Shown here: one piece after another, positions 29,759 to 39,653 of the stretch
Layout of the letters: each line of letters begins with the position of its first letter
Position numbering within the stretch: the stretch's first letter is position 1
From: Hyphomicrobiales bacterium
GTDB taxonomy: Bacteria > Pseudomonadota > Alphaproteobacteria > Rhizobiales > NORP267
DNA: 49,850 bases
NCBI GenBank assembly: GCA_030688605.1
Contig: JAUYJB010000039.1
Location: forward strand, 1-49,850
Reading direction: 5' to 3'
Program-made: the position numbers and the translations under genes
The notes under the pieces: model-generated
What the model saw: the letters and a program-made list of their open reading frames with translations, nothing else
What the model was told of the DNA's origin: nothing
The model's database searches: none

Positions 29759-31698
29759 CAGTGCACGCCTCCCCAGAACATGTACCAGGTGATCAGCGCC
29801 GCGACGCCGATCAGCATGGCGAAGGCATAGTGATAGACATAGCCGGTCTGCAGCCGCACGGCGCCGCGGGTGACGTCGAGGACCCGCGCCGAGATGCCGT
29901 CAGGCCCGAAACCGTCGATCAGCCAGCCGTCGCCCTGGCGCCACAGGAAATGGCCGAGGCCCTTGGCCGTGCGTACAAACAGGAGGTCGTAAAGCTCGTC
30001 GAAATACCACTTGTTGAGCAGGAACAGGTAGACGGGCCGGAACCATCTGGCGAGTACCGTTGGCAGGCCGGGGAAGAGGATATAGCAGCCCCAGGCGATG
30101 ACGAAGCCCGCCGCCATCATCACCGTCGGCGACCAGAAGACCCACTCCGGCACGTGATGCATGGCTTCCAGGATCTCGATGCCGCCGGCCGCCGCCAAGG
30201 ATTCGCGCCAGAACGGCTCGAACCCCTCGCCGATGAACAGGCCCTCGAACAGGAAACCGGCGAAAAGCGCGCCCGCCGCCAGCACGCCGAGGGGAACCAG
30301 CATGACCAGCGGCGATTCATGGACGTGGCCGAGCACCTCGGGCGAGGCGCGCGAGCGGCCGTGGAAGGTCATGAAGATCAGCCGCCAGGAATAGAGCGAG
30401 GTCAGGAAGGCGGCGATCACCGTCGTCAGGAAGCCGTAATAGGCCCAGTCGGAGCCCGCCGCGTAAGCCGCTTCGATGACCGCGTCCTTGGAGAAATAGC
30501 CGGCGGTCAGCGGGAAGCCGGTGAGCGCCAATGTACCGATCACCATCAGCCAGTAGGTGGCCGGAATGAGCCGTCTCAGGCCGCCCATGTTGCGCATGTC
30601 CTGCTCGTCGGACATGGCATGGATGACCGAGCCGGAGCCGAGGAACAGCAGCGCCTTGAAGAAGGCGTGGGTGAACAGGTGGAAGATGCCGACCGAATAG
30701 GCGCCGACGCCGAGCGCCACGAACATGTAGCCGAGCTGCGAGCAGGTCGAATAGGCGATGACCCGCTTGATGTCGTTCTGGGCGATGCCGACGGTGGCGG
30801 CGAAGAAGGCAGTGGTGGCGCCGACGATGGTGACCATCATCAGCGCCGTTTCCGACAGCGCGAACAGCGGCGACAGCCGCGCCACCATGAAGACGCCGGC
30901 GGTGACCATGGTCGCGGCATGGATCAGGGCGGAGACCGGGGTCGGACCCTCCATGGCGTCGGGAAGCCAGGTGTGCAGCAGGAACTGCGCCGACTTGCCC
31001 ATGGCGCCCATGAACAGCAGCAGGCAGATGACGGTGATGGTGTCGACCTGCCAGGACAGGAAGGTCATGGTTCGCAGGCTCTCCGGCAATAACGGCGCGT
31101 TGGTGAAGACCTCTTCGTAGGAAATGGTGCCGAAGACGAGAAAGATGGCGAAAATGCCCAGCGCGAAGCCGAAATCGCCGATGCGGTTGACGATGAACGC
31201 CTTGATCGCGGCGGCGTTGGCGGACGGCCGCAGATACCAGAATCCGATCAGCAGATAAGAGGCAAGTCCGACCCCCTCCCAGCCGAAGAAAAGCTGCAGA
31301 AAATTGTCCGCCGTCACCAGCATCAGCATGGCGAAGGTGAACATCGACAGATAGGCGAAGAAGCGCGGCCGGTGCGGGTCGTGCTGCATGTAGCCGATGG
31401 AATACCAGTGCACCAGGCCGGAAATGGTGTTGACGGTAGCGAGCATGACCACGGTCAGGGTGTCGATGCGGAAGGCCCAGTCGACTTGCAAGGCGTCGGA
31501 CGTAAGCCAGCGCGCGACCGTGATGCGCGCCGTCTCCGCTCCGAAGCCGACATCGAAAAAGGCGTACCAGGATAGAATGGCGGAAAGGGTGACCGCGAAG
31601 CAGGTGACCAGTTCGGCGCCGCGCGCGCCGATGAACCGGCCGAAGAATCCGGCGATGATCGCGGCGATGAGCGGCAGGAAGACGATGGCCGAATACAT
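29758..31698 (-). CDS. nuoL: NADH-quinone oxidoreductase subunit L
   Basis: A 646-residue distal antiporter-like subunit of complex I; its C-terminal lateral helix runs along the membrane arm. Core motifs are [51 protein letters not shown] and [17 protein letters not shown]. The usual nuoK-nuoL junction is interrupted: the ATG at 31698 follows a 267-base element. Only TAGGCTAGGC remains as a possible weak ribosome binding site just before the start. Confidence 0.97.
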   Translation of the reverse strand: MYSAIVFLPLIAAIIAGFFGRFIGARGAELVTCFAVTLSAILSWYAFFDVGFGAETARITVARWLTSDALQVDWAFRIDTLTVVMLATVNTISGLVHWYSIGYMQHDPHRPRFFAYLSMFTFAMLMLVTADNFLQLFFGWEGVGLASYLLIGFWYLRPSANAAAIKAFIVNRIGDFGFALGIFAIFLVFGTISYEEVFTNAPLLPESLRTMTFLSWQVDTITVICLLLFMGAMGKSAQFLLHTWLPDAMEGPTPVSALIHAATMVTAGVFMVARLSPLFALSETALMMVTIVGATTAFFAATVGIAQNDIKRVIAYSTCSQLGYMFVALGVGAYSVGIFHLFTHAFFKALLFLGSGSVIHAMSDEQDMRNMGGLRRLIPATYWLMVIGTLALTGFPLTAGYFSKDAVIEAAYAAGSDWAYYGFLTTVIAAFLTSLYSWRLIFMTFHGRSRASPEVLGHVHESPLVMLVPLGVLAAGALFAGFLFEGLFIGEGFEPFWRESLAAAGGIEILEAMHHVPEWVFWSPTVMMAAGFVIAWGCYILFPGLPTVLARWFRPVYLFLLNKWYFDELYDLLFVRTAKGLGHFLWRQGDGWLIDGFGPDGISARVLDVTRGAVRLQTGYVYHYAFAMLIGVAALITWYMFWGGVH

Positions 31699-31708
31699 GC
31701 CTAGCCTA

Positions 31709-31975
31709 GGGCCTGTTGACAGTTATGTTGCGGGACTGGCGGGAGCCGATTTTTCCGCCCGCCAGGAGCAGGCGCCGCCGTGGTGCCATCCCACCACAAG
31801 GCGTCTTCGACGCCGCCGGCGGGAAAAGGGGCCCCGTCCCTGCGGGATTTGGCGCAATCGGCGCGAGGCGGCGTCCCTCGTCCTCGAATATGCGCTGCAT
31901 GTCCATCGTCCTCACTCCTGGCCTCGCACCGATTTCGCTCAAACCAGACCTCGCAAGATAACTGTCAACAGGCCC
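31709..31975. mobile_element. MITE-like element between nuoK and nuoL
   Basis: A 267-base segment has perfect 18-base terminal inverted repeats (GGGCCTGTTGACAGTTAT and its complement at the right end). They extend to 24 bases with one mismatch. TA flanks both sides (31707-31708 and 31976-31977), which fits a two-base target duplication. The interior has no recognisable transposase; a 78-residue minus-strand frame matches no family I know. The TA target and end sequence suggest a derivative of an IS5- or IS630-type transposon, but the family is not settled. The right end overlaps the nuoK stop codon. Confidence 0.78.
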
Positions 31976-32283
31976 TACCCTTTCAACATGTTGATATCCA
32001 CAACCGCGATCGAGCCGCGGTTGCGGTAGAAAACGACCAGGATGGCCAGCCCGATGGCGGCTTCCGCGGCAGCCACCGTGAGCACCAGCATGGCGAAGAC
32101 CTGGCCGACGAGGTCGCCGAGATGGGCGGAAAAGGCGACCAGGTTGATGTTGACGGCCAGCAGCATCAGCTCGATCGACATCAGAATCACGATGACGTTC
32201 TTGCGATTCACGAAGATGCCGAAAATACCGAGCGTGAACAGGATCGCGGCGACGGCGAGATAGTGCGACAGACCGATGATCAT
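31975..32283 (-). CDS. nuoK: NADH-quinone oxidoreductase subunit K
   Basis: A 102-residue three-helix membrane subunit of complex I. The conserved glutamates of the E-channel appear in [17 protein letters not shown] and [13 protein letters not shown]. The stop codon TAG is made from the TA target duplication plus the first G of the inserted element's terminal repeat, so the protein keeps its natural end (NMLKG). Start ATG at 32283, 21 bases downstream of nuoJ. Confidence 0.96.
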   Translation of the reverse strand: MIIGLSHYLAVAAILFTLGIFGIFVNRKNVIVILMSIELMLLAVNINLVAFSAHLGDLVGQVFAMLVLTVAAAEAAIGLAILVVFYRNRGSIAVVDINMLKG

Positions 32284-32304
32284 GTGCCTCTGATCCCCCT
32301 CGTC

Positions 32305-32919
32305 TCAGATGCCCTTGCCGGGCTCGACCTTCTTGATTTCGATGGCGGTCGCCGGGTCGCGCGCAATCTGCTCGGCGACGCTCTGGCGCTTGACGCCGAC
32401 CTTATGGTGCAAGGTCAGCACGATGGCGCCGACCATGGCGACCAGAAGGATGAGGCCGGCGGTCTGGAAGAAATAGACGTATTTCGTGTACAGGATGCGG
32501 CCGATTGCCTCGGTATTGGAGATGTCGGCGATGGGCGGCGTCGGCGCCGCGATCATCTCGGCAAACTGCGGCGCGAGCACCCAGGACCCGACGACGAGGA
32601 ACAGCTCGACCAGCAGCATCAGGCCGATCAGCGCGCCGATCGGCAGATATTGCAGGAATCCCTGTTTGAGCTCGACAAAGTCGATGTCGAGCATCATCAC
32701 CACGAACAGGAACAGCACAGCCACCGCGCCGACATAGACGATGAGCAGGATCATGGCGATGAACTCCGCCCCCATCAGCACGAACAGGCCGGCGGAGTTG
32801 AAGAAGGCGACGATCAGGAACAGGACCGCGTGCACCGGATTGCGCGCGGCGATCACCATCACGCCGGCGGCGAGGACGAGGGCGGCGAATAGATAGAAGA
32901 AGACCCCGGTCAGGATCAT
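32305..32919 (-). CDS. nuoJ: NADH-quinone oxidoreductase subunit J
   Basis: A 204-residue membrane subunit with five predicted helices and a soluble C-terminal tail. The conserved segment AEFIAMILLIVYVGAVAVLFLFVVMML, which forms the pi-bulge helix linked to quinone coupling, is clear. Length and position between nuoI and nuoK match the family. Confidence 0.96.
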   Translation of the reverse strand: MILTGVFFYLFAALVLAAGVMVIAARNPVHAVLFLIVAFFNSAGLFVLMGAEFIAMILLIVYVGAVAVLFLFVVMMLDIDFVELKQGFLQYLPIGALIGLMLLVELFLVVGSWVLAPQFAEMIAAPTPPIADISNTEAIGRILYTKYVYFFQTAGLILLVAMVGAIVLTLHHKVGVKRQSVAEQIARDPATAIEIKKVEPGKGI

Positions 32920-32958
32920 GTGCTGTCGCGCCCCCGTATCATCCCCTGCCCGGCCGGT

Positions 32959-33450
32959 TCACTTGTACGGCGCGTCGAGCGCCAGGTTCTGGGCGATCTC
33001 GCGCTCCCAGCGGTCGCCGTTGGCGAGCAGCTTTTCCTTGTCGTAATAAAGCTCCTCGCGCGTCTCCACCGAATATTCGAAGTTCGGTCCCTCGACGATG
33101 GCGTCGACCGGGCAGGCTTCCTGGCAAAAGCCGCAATAGATGCACTTGACCATGTCGATGTCGTAGCGAGTGGCGCGCCGGGTGCCGTCGTTGCGCCGCG
33201 GGCCCGCCTCGATGGTGATCGCCTGGGCCGGGCAGATCGCTTCGCAGAGTTTGCAGGCGATGCAGCGCTCCTCGCCGTTGGGATAGCGCCTCAGCGCGTG
33301 CTCGCCGCGGAAGCGCGGGCTCAGATGCCCCTTCTCGAACGGATAGTTGATGGTCGGCTTGGCCCTGAAGAAATAGCGCATCGACAGGACGAACGCCAAG
33401 ACGAACTCCTTGAGAAACAGCGCGTTGACGGCTTGGGTTATCCTGCTCAT
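32959..33450 (-). CDS. nuoI: NADH-quinone oxidoreductase subunit I
   Basis: A 163-residue peripheral-arm subunit carrying two 4Fe-4S clusters (N6a and N6b). The cluster motifs are [12 protein letters not shown] and [15 protein letters not shown] at 33450 (MSRITQ) is chosen over the longer frame because AGGAG precedes it by eight bases and relatives start there. It follows an 89-residue membrane-protein gene that is not a core Nuo subunit. Confidence 0.97.
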   Translation of the reverse strand: MSRITQAVNALFLKEFVLAFVLSMRYFFRAKPTINYPFEKGHLSPRFRGEHALRRYPNGEERCIACKLCEAICPAQAITIEAGPRRNDGTRRATRYDIDMVKCIYCGFCQEACPVDAIVEGPNFEYSVETREELYYDKEKLLANGDRWEREIAQNLALDAPYK

Positions 33451-33460
33451 CCGACCGCTC

Positions 33461-33730
33461 CTAACCCCCCGCCGCGATGCCGAAATTCGGCAGGACAAGC
33501 CGCCCCACCACATAGCCTACGATGGGAAGGGCGACGAAGCAGGACAACAGGAAGGCAGCCCGCAGGACCGGCAGCGAGGTGGCGCGCTTCCGCCCCTTCC
33601 AGGCGTCCTGGCGGGCGGACTCCTCGAGCTTGGGCACGATGAGAAGGGTAAAGATCAGCCAGTCGGCAACGCCGAAGGCAAGCCCCACGAGGCCGCCGAT
33701 CAGTCCCGGGCCTTCGAATGCGCCGCTCAT
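33461..33730 (-). CDS. Small two-helix membrane protein within the nuo operon
   Basis: An 89-residue hypothetical protein read between nuoH and nuoI. Two hydrophobic segments lie at about residues 11-33 ([11 protein letters not shown] through LLIV) and 57-80 ([17 protein letters not shown] onward), with a charged cytoplasmic-looking loop between. ATG at 33730 has AGGAGGGG nine bases upstream. The same frame is open further upstream only as a shadow of nuoH. I do not recognise the family. Its placement suggests a membrane accessory or assembly role for complex I, which is inference. Confidence 0.72.
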   Translation of the reverse strand: MSGAFEGPGLIGGLVGLAFGVADWLIFTLLIVPKLEESARQDAWKGRKRATSLPVLRAAFLLSCFVALPIVGYVVGRLVLPNFGIAAGG

Positions 33731-33744
33731 GTCCGCGCCCCTCC

Positions 33745-34809
33745 TCATGCCGCCCAGCCGGTCAGCTGCAGAACCAGCGCCACCACCGCCACCATGCCGA
33801 GCGACAGCGGCAGAAACACCTTCCAGCCGAGCCGCATGAGCTGGTCGTAGCGGTAGCGCGGCACAAAGGCCTTGACCATGGCGAACATGAAGAACAGGGC
33901 GCAGATCTTGATCGTGAACCAGATGACCCCCGGCACCCAGGTGAACGGCACGATGTCGAGCGGCGACATCCAGCCACCGAGGAACAGGATCGAGATCAGG
34001 GCGCACATCAGCACGATGGCGACATATTCCCCGAGCATGAACAGCAGATACGGGGTGGAGGAATATTCCACCATGTAGCCGGCGACGAGCTCCGATTCCG
34101 CCTCCGGCAGGTCGAAGGGCGGCCGGTTGGTCTCGGCGAGCGCCGAAATGAAGAAGACGATGAACATCGGAAACAGCGGCAGCCAGAACCAGTTCAGGAA
34201 GCTGAGCCACGGCAGGCCGATCATGTCGGCAAGCCCGGTCTTCTGGGCGACGACGATGTCGGTCAGGTTGAGCGAGCCGACGCACAACAGGACGGTGATG
34301 ATGACGAAGCCGATGGACACCTCGTAGGAGACCATCTGGGCCGCCGAGCGCAGCGCGCCGAGGAACGGATATTTCGAGTTCGAGGCCCAGCCGCCCATGA
34401 TGATGCCGTAGACGCCGAGCGATGAGATGGCGAACAGGTAGAGGATGCCGACATTGATGTCGGCGATGACCAGGACCCTGCCGTCGATCCATTCGCCGAC
34501 CGGCACCACGGCCCACGCCGACAGCGCCAAGACGGTGGTCACCAGCGGCGCCAGCAGGAACACGCCCTGGTTGGCGCCGGAGGGGATGATCGGCTCCTTG
34601 AGCACGAATTTGATGAAATCGGCGAAGGACTGCAGCACGCCCCACGGGCCGACGACATTGGGTCCGCGGCGCATCTGCACCGCCGCCCAGATCTTGCGGT
34701 CGCCATAGAGCAGGAAGGAGATGGCGATCAGCAGCACCGTCATCAGCACCAGGCTCTCAATGGCGATGATGAGCGCCGGCAGGATGTAGGTCCAGAAGAT
34801 ATCAGCCAT
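33745..34809 (-). CDS. nuoH: NADH-quinone oxidoreductase subunit H
   Basis: A 354-residue membrane subunit at the junction of the arms, forming much of the quinone site. Conserved segments are [57 protein letters not shown] with the acidic E-channel entrance, and [18 protein letters not shown]. The start overlaps the nuoG stop by eight bases. Confidence 0.97.
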   Translation of the reverse strand: MADIFWTYILPALIIAIESLVLMTVLLIAISFLLYGDRKIWAAVQMRRGPNVVGPWGVLQSFADFIKFVLKEPIIPSGANQGVFLLAPLVTTVLALSAWAVVPVGEWIDGRVLVIADINVGILYLFAISSLGVYGIIMGGWASNSKYPFLGALRSAAQMVSYEVSIGFVIITVLLCVGSLNLTDIVVAQKTGLADMIGLPWLSFLNWFWLPLFPMFIVFFISALAETNRPPFDLPEAESELVAGYMVEYSSTPYLLFMLGEYVAIVLMCALISILFLGGWMSPLDIVPFTWVPGVIWFTIKICALFFMFAMVKAFVPRYRYDQLMRLGWKVFLPLSLGMVAVVALVLQLTGWAA

Positions 34810-36928
34810 CGGTGCCCGTCACTTCCGTGGAGCGTCCCCGCGCCAACCCGCTCAGTTCGGCCATGACGGCGGAGGCGCGGGCAATGGGATTGGTGAGATA
34901 GAAATCGGCGATCGGACCCGTGAACGGCGCCTTGTCGGTGTGCCCGCCCGCCTTGGCGAGCCGCGTGACGTCTGACGGATCGCCGGGCAGAATGGTGTCG
35001 ATATCGGCAAGATGCGGGTGCGCCTCATACATCGCCGCGCGCAGGGCCTCGAGATTGTCGTAAGCAAGCCTGTGGCCGAGCGCTTCGGACAGCGCTCGCA
35101 GAATCGCCCAGTCCTCGCGCGCGTCGCCCGGCGGGAAGGCGGCGCGGGCGGCAAGCTGCACCCGCCCCTCGGTATTCACGTAAGTGGCGGACTTCTCGGT
35201 ATAGGCGGCGCCCGGCAGAATAACGTTGGCGCGGTGGGCGCCACGGTCGCCATGGCTGCCCTGATAGACGATGAAGGCGTCGCCAAGCCTGCCGGCGGGA
35301 ATCTCGTCGGCGCCGAGCAGGAAGACCATGTCGATTTCGCCTTTCGCCGCGCCCTCCAGGATGCCGGCGGTATCGCGCCCGCTTGGGCCCGGCACGAGAC
35401 CGAGATCGAGCCCGGCAACGCGGGCAGCCGCGGTATGCAGCACCGAAAACCCGTTCCAGCTTTGCGAAACGGCCCCGAAACCGGTCGCGGCCTTGGCGGC
35501 AAGGCTGAGGATTGCAGCGCCGTCGGGACGCGCGAGCGCCCCCTGGCCGACGACGATAAGCGGCCTTTGCGCCTGCTGCAGCAGTTTGGCGAAGCGGCCA
35601 TTGCCGTCGGCAAGGTCGGCGAGGGTGTCGGCGCCGGCGCCGAGATAGTCGTAGTCATAGGTCAGATCGACCCCGCCCCCGGCGACGCCGCCGATGACGC
35701 CGATGGGAAAATTCCCCATGCGCCAGCGCTTGCGGATGCGGGCGTTGACCAGGGATGCCTCGATACGCGGGTTCGTGCCGACCAGCAACAGCGCATCGGC
35801 CGCCTCGATGCCCTCGATGGTGGCATTGAACAGGTAGCCGGCGCGACCGAAAGCCGGGTCGAGGGCCGCGCCGTCCTGACGGCAGTCGAGGCTCGAAACA
35901 TCGAGCCGGCCCATCAGGTCCTTGAAGGCAAACAGCTCCTCGGCGCTCGCCAGATCCCCGGCTATGGCGGCGATCCTGTCAGGCGCCGATTTCCCGACCG
36001 CTTCGGCGATGGCGGAAAACGCTTCCGGCCAGCTCGCCGGCCGCAGCTTGCCGCTCTTGCGCACATAGGGCTGGTCGAGGCGCTGGACCCTCAGACCGTC
36101 GCAGACGAAACGGGTCTTGTCGGAGATCCACTCCTCGTTCACCTGCTCGTTGAGCCGCGGCAGGATGCGCATCACCTCACGGCCGCGGGTGTCGACGCGG
36201 ATGTTGCTGCCGACCGCATCCATCACGTCGATCGATTCGGTCTTGTCGAGCTCCCACGGCCGGGCTGCGAACGCATAGGGCTTGGAGGTCAGCGCGCCGA
36301 CCGGGCACAGGTCGATGACGTTGCCCTGCAATTCCGAGCCCATGGCGCTTTCCAGATAGGTGGTTACCTCCATGTCCTCGCCGCGGCCGATGGCGCCGAG
36401 GTCCGGAACGCCGGCGACCTCGGTGGCGAAGCGGATGCAGCGGGTGCAATGGATGCACCGGGTCATGATGGTCTTGACCAGCGGGCCGATATACTTGTCC
36501 TCCACCGCGCGTTTGTTTTCGTGGAAGCGCGAAGAGTCGATGCCGTAGGCCATGGCCTGGTCCTGCAGATCGCACTCCCCGCCCTGGTCGCAGATCGGGC
36601 AGTCGAGCGGATGGTTGATGAGCAGGAACTCCATCACCCCCTCGCGCGCCTTCTTGACCAGCGGCGAGTTGGTGCGGATGTCGGCCGGCGAGCCGTCGCG
36701 GTTAGGGCGCAGCTCATTGACGGAGAGTGCGCAACTTGCCTGCGGCTTCGGCGCGCCGACCCATTCGACCAGGCACATGCGGCAATTGCCGGCGATCGAC
36801 AGCCGCTCGTGGAAACAGAAACGCGGGATCTCGGCGCCGGCCATCTCGCACGCCTGCAACAGCGTGATGCCGCTCGGGACCTCGATCTCCTGGCCGTCGA
36901 TCTTCAGGATTGGCATGAGCGTTTCCAT
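34802..36928 (-). CDS. nuoG: NADH-quinone oxidoreductase subunit G
   Basis: A 708-residue iron-sulfur subunit of the peripheral arm. The N-terminal 2Fe-2S domain shows [19 protein letters not shown]. It is followed by [19 protein letters not shown] and a 4Fe-4S motif [16 protein letters not shown]. The rest is a molybdopterin-oxidoreductase-like domain that has lost its cofactor in complex I. ATG at 36928 is preceded by AGGG; an ATG four codons later (MPILKIDG) is an alternative start. Confidence 0.96.
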   Translation of the reverse strand: METLMPILKIDGQEIEVPSGITLLQACEMAGAEIPRFCFHERLSIAGNCRMCLVEWVGAPKPQASCALSVNELRPNRDGSPADIRTNSPLVKKAREGVMEFLLINHPLDCPICDQGGECDLQDQAMAYGIDSSRFHENKRAVEDKYIGPLVKTIMTRCIHCTRCIRFATEVAGVPDLGAIGRGEDMEVTTYLESAMGSELQGNVIDLCPVGALTSKPYAFAARPWELDKTESIDVMDAVGSNIRVDTRGREVMRILPRLNEQVNEEWISDKTRFVCDGLRVQRLDQPYVRKSGKLRPASWPEAFSAIAEAVGKSAPDRIAAIAGDLASAEELFAFKDLMGRLDVSSLDCRQDGAALDPAFGRAGYLFNATIEGIEAADALLLVGTNPRIEASLVNARIRKRWRMGNFPIGVIGGVAGGGVDLTYDYDYLGAGADTLADLADGNGRFAKLLQQAQRPLIVVGQGALARPDGAAILSLAAKAATGFGAVSQSWNGFSVLHTAAARVAGLDLGLVPGPSGRDTAGILEGAAKGEIDMVFLLGADEIPAGRLGDAFIVYQGSHGDRGAHRANVILPGAAYTEKSATYVNTEGRVQLAARAAFPPGDAREDWAILRALSEALGHRLAYDNLEALRAAMYEAHPHLADIDTILPGDPSDVTRLAKAGGHTDKAPFTGPIADFYLTNPIARASAVMAELSGLARGRSTEVTGTDG

Positions 36929-36973
36929 CTAATCCCTGCTACCGTCCGACAAATCGTCAAACTTGATGCCCGC

Positions 36974-37180
36974 TTAAGTCGCCCGGCCGCCGCGCGGCCA
37001 GTCGGCATAGGCGAGAATCCACAGAAAGATCACATTCACGAGGGGAATGACCGCCACCATCGACCACCATTGGTTGAAGCCCAGCCGCCCCAGGATCCTG
37101 GCGATCGGAATCACCAGCACCAGGATGTAGACGATCAGCCAGAAGAAACCGAATCCACCACCATATCCATTCCACATCAT
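36974..37180 (-). CDS. Small two-helix membrane protein between nuoF and nuoG
   Basis: A 68-residue hypothetical membrane protein. After a Gly/Trp-rich start (MMWNGYGGGFGFFW) come two helices, LIVYILVLVIPIARILG and WWSMVAVIPLVNVIFLWILAYADWP. The WW-x-P-LVN pattern resembles small proteins commonly annotated as hypothetical in alphaproteobacteria. AGGAGG lies seven bases before the ATG, so expression with nuo is likely. It lies 11 bases after nuoF and 45 before nuoG. Function unknown. Confidence 0.72.
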   Translation of the reverse strand: MMWNGYGGGFGFFWLIVYILVLVIPIARILGRLGFNQWWSMVAVIPLVNVIFLWILAYADWPRGGRAT

Positions 37181-37191
37181 GGTCCGTCCTC

Positions 37192-38496
37192 CTATTCCGC
37201 CGCTTGCTTGACCCGGCCTTCCGCCTTCGAGCTGGCGGCATGACTGTCGATACGCGCCTCGATCTCATCGCGGAAATGGCGGATGAGCCCCTGCACCGGC
37301 CAGGCGGCGGCGTCGCCGAGCGCGCAGATCGTGTGACCCTCCACCTGCCGGGTTACGTCCATCAACATGTCGATCTCGCGCTTTTCCGCTTCGCCGCGCG
37401 CCATCCGCTCGAGGACCCGCCACATCCAGCCGGTGCCTTCGCGGCACGGCGTGCACTGGCCGCAGCTCTCATGCTTGTAGAAATAGGCGATGCGCGAAAT
37501 GGCGCGGATGATATCGGTCGACTTGTCCATGACGATGACGCCGGCGGTCCCAAGCGCCGACTTCTTGTCGCGCAGACCGTCGAAATCCATGCGCAGCTGG
37601 CCGCATTCGCCGGCCGGAACGCAAGGCACCGACGAGCCGCCGGGGATGACCGCGAGCAGATTGTCCCAGCCGCCGCGCACGCCGCCGGCGTGCTTGTCGA
37701 GAAGCTCGCGCAGGGTGATCCCCATCTCCTCCTCGACATTGCAGGGCTGGTTGACGTGGCCGGAAATGCAGAACAGCTTGGTGCCGGTATTGTTGGGCCG
37801 GCCGATGCCCGAAAACCAACTCGCGCCGCGGCGCAGGATTTCCGGAACCGCGGCGATGGTTTCGACATTGTTGACCGTGGTCGGCGCGCCATAAAGGCCG
37901 ACATTGGCCGGAAACGGCGGCTTGAGGCGCGGCATGCCCTTCTTGCCCTCGAGGCTTTCGAGCAGCGCCGTCTCCTCGCCGCAGATATAGGCGCCGGCGC
38001 CGTGATGGATGAGAATGTCGAAATCCCAGTCATGCACGTTGTTCTTGCCGATGAGCTTGGTCTCGTAGGCCTCATCGATCGCCTTCTGCAGCGCCTCCCG
38101 CTCGCGAATGAACTCGCCGCGCACATAGATGTAGGCGGTGTGCGCGCGCATGGCGAAGCCGGACATCAGGCTGCCTTCGATGAGGATGTGCGGATCGTGG
38201 CGCATGATGTCCCGGTCCTTGCAGGTGCCGGGCTCAGATTCATCAGCATTGACAATGAGATAGTGCGGCCTGCCATCGGACTGCTTGGGCATGAACGACC
38301 ATTTCAGTCCGGTCGGAAAGCCGGCGCCGCCGCGGCCGCGCAGTCCCGAGGCCTTGACCTCCTCGATGATCCAGTCGTGGCCCTTTTGCAGAATCGTCTT
38401 GGTGCGGTTCCAGGCGCCGCGTATTTTCGCCGCCTTCAGGCCGGGGCTGTGGAGGCCGTAAAGGTTGGTGAAGATGCGGTCCTTGTCGCTAAGCAT
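37192..38496 (-). CDS. nuoF: NADH-quinone oxidoreductase subunit F
   Basis: A 434-residue NADH-binding flavoprotein with FMN and the N3 4Fe-4S cluster. Visible are [16 protein letters not shown] for [17 protein letters not shown] and [20 protein letters not shown] for FMN, and the cluster motif [15 protein letters not shown] at 38496 (MLSDKDRI) matches the family start; a GTG six codons upstream overlaps the nuoE stop. AAGG precedes the chosen ATG. Confidence 0.96.
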   Translation of the reverse strand: MLSDKDRIFTNLYGLHSPGLKAAKIRGAWNRTKTILQKGHDWIIEEVKASGLRGRGGAGFPTGLKWSFMPKQSDGRPHYLIVNADESEPGTCKDRDIMRHDPHILIEGSLMSGFAMRAHTAYIYVRGEFIREREALQKAIDEAYETKLIGKNNVHDWDFDILIHHGAGAYICGEETALLESLEGKKGMPRLKPPFPANVGLYGAPTTVNNVETIAAVPEILRRGASWFSGIGRPNNTGTKLFCISGHVNQPCNVEEEMGITLRELLDKHAGGVRGGWDNLLAVIPGGSSVPCVPAGECGQLRMDFDGLRDKKSALGTAGVIVMDKSTDIIRAISRIAYFYKHESCGQCTPCREGTGWMWRVLERMARGEAEKREIDMLMDVTRQVEGHTICALGDAAAWPVQGLIRHFRDEIEARIDSHAASSKAEGRVKQAAE

Positions 38497-38510
38497 CGTC
38501 TGGTTCGCCT

Positions 38511-39221
38511 TCACTTCGCCTTGCCCGGCTTCACGGCCGGCTTTCTTGCCGGAGCCTTCCGTGCCGGGGCCCTCCTGGCTGCCGTTTTCGCCGCGACCGC
38601 CTTCTTTGCGCCCGTGGCTGCGCCGTTCAGCAGCGTCGTCAGGCCGCCTGCCGGCTCCGACGAATGCCGCGCACTCTGCGGCCCCGGCTTCGGCTTCTTG
38701 CCGGCCGCCAGTTGATCCAGGATCGTTTCGAAGATCTCCGCCGTCAGGTCCTCATAGGTGTCGCTTGCGACCTGGATCATCGGCGCGTTGACGCAGGCGC
38801 CAAGGCATTCGACCTCCTCCCAGGAGAAGTCGCCGGCGGCGGAGAGCGCATGCGGCTGCTCGGCGATGCGCTTCCGGCAGACCTTGATGAGCTCGCCTGC
38901 GCCGAGCAGCATGCACGGCGTCGTGCCGCAGACCTGCACATGCGCCTTCCGGCCCACCGGCTCGAGATGGAACATGGTGTAGAAGGTGGCAACCTCCAGC
39001 GCCCGGATATAGGGCATGTCGAGCATGTCGGCGACGTAGCGGATCGCCGGCTCGGGCAGCCAGCCCTGGTGTTGCTCCTGGGCGCGCCACATCAGCGGGA
39101 TCACGGCGGAGGCCTGCTTGCCGGCCGGGTATTTCTTGATCTGCGCCCTCGCCCAGGCGAGATTCTCGCGCGTGAACGCGAACTTGGCCGGCTGCTCCGG
39201 GTGGAGACGTCGCACGCTCAC
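38511..39221 (-). CDS. nuoE: NADH-quinone oxidoreductase subunit E with basic C-terminal tail
   Basis: A 236-residue thioredoxin-like 2Fe-2S subunit (N1a) that pairs with NuoF. The ligands lie in [11 protein letters not shown] and [10 protein letters not shown]. About 65 residues beyond the core form an Ala/Lys/Pro/Arg-rich tail like histone H1; extended tails occur in several alphaproteobacterial NuoE proteins. The start is GTG at 39221. Its ribosome binding site GGAGG (39229-39233) belongs to a 21-base repeat left by an inserted cassette. Confidence 0.94.
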   Translation of the reverse strand: MSVRRLHPEQPAKFAFTRENLAWARAQIKKYPAGKQASAVIPLMWRAQEQHQGWLPEPAIRYVADMLDMPYIRALEVATFYTMFHLEPVGRKAHVQVCGTTPCMLLGAGELIKVCRKRIAEQPHALSAAGDFSWEEVECLGACVNAPMIQVASDTYEDLTAEIFETILDQLAAGKKPKPGPQSARHSSEPAGGLTTLLNGAATGAKKAVAAKTAARRAPARKAPARKPAVKPGKAK

Positions 39222-39233
39222 CGGTCGACCTCC
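39213..39233. repeat. Direct repeat, nuoE-side copy
   Basis: On the minus strand this reads GGAGGTCGA-C-CGGTGAGCGTG. It matches 39719-39739 in 20 of 21 positions. It contains the nuoE ribosome binding site and GTG start. The pair looks like a target-site duplication around the DUF559 cassette. Confidence 0.8.
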
Positions 39234-39592
39234 GTCTCATTCCCTCCCCCTGCAAGGGGGAGGGTCAGGGTGGGGGTCCTGGTGTTGCCCGCCAATTGCA
39301 GAACTTCGCGACGAATGGCCTCCAGCACGCCGTCAAACCCGTTCATCACGTCGCCATTCCAGAATCTCAGCACCCGGATACCTTTGCCTTTGAGCCAGTC
39401 CTCACGACGCACGTCTCTTTTCAACACTGCCGGTTCACCGTGCTGTCCGCCGTCGAGCTCCACCGCCAGCGCAAGAGGCGCGCAATAGAAATCCAAGACA
39501 TAGCGGCCGACGGGATGCTGGCGACGAAACGAATGGCCCTCCATTTGTCCGCCTTTGAGCGAGCGCCACAGTCTCCGTTCCGCGTCGGTCAT
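39218..39592 (-). CDS. DUF559 (Vsr-like) nuclease-fold protein inserted in the nuo operon
   Basis: A protein of 124 residues from ATG at 39592; a GTG at 39661 could add 23 residues, including the ARRLRQD helix usual in this family. The DUF559 core is clear: [36 protein letters not shown], and [10 protein letters not shown]. The Asp and Glu in LDFYC and VELDGGQH are the expected catalytic acids of this PD-(D/E)xK, very-short-patch-repair-like fold. The last residues ([12 protein letters not shown]...EVDR) are encoded by an inverted repeat and the duplicated target. It lies between nuoD and nuoE, overlapping the nuoE start by four bases. Activity is unproven. Confidence 0.85.
   Translation of the reverse strand: MTDAERRLWRSLKGGQMEGHSFRRQHPVGRYVLDFYCAPLALAVELDGGQHGEPAVLKRDVRREDWLKGKGIRVLRFWNGDVMNGFDGVLEAIRREVLQLAGNTRTPTLTLPLAGGGNETEVDR
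39242..39277 (+). repeat. Palindromic terminal repeat R1 of the DUF559 cassette
   Basis: It forms a 9-base-pair stem (39242-39250 with 39256-39264, loop TGCAA) and then GGGTGGGGGT facing the gene. It is the inverted partner of the repeat at 39654-39700. It encodes the last residues of the DUF559 protein. Confidence 0.8.
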
Positions 39593-39653
39593 ATCTTGCC
39601 GCAGTCGTCGCGCGGACGCGGTCGCAGCGCGAGTGCGCGTGAAGCGTCGACCA

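Noticed and set aside
31706-31942. A 78-residue minus-strand frame inside the nuoK-nuoL element as a transposase remnant
   Set aside because: It has no DDE or helix-turn-helix signature that I can see, so the element is better described as non-coding.
33731-34645. N-terminal extension of the 89-residue nuo-operon protein to 394 residues
   Set aside because: The upstream part is nuoH read in another frame; only the stretch from ATG at 33730, with its own ribosome binding site, is plausible.
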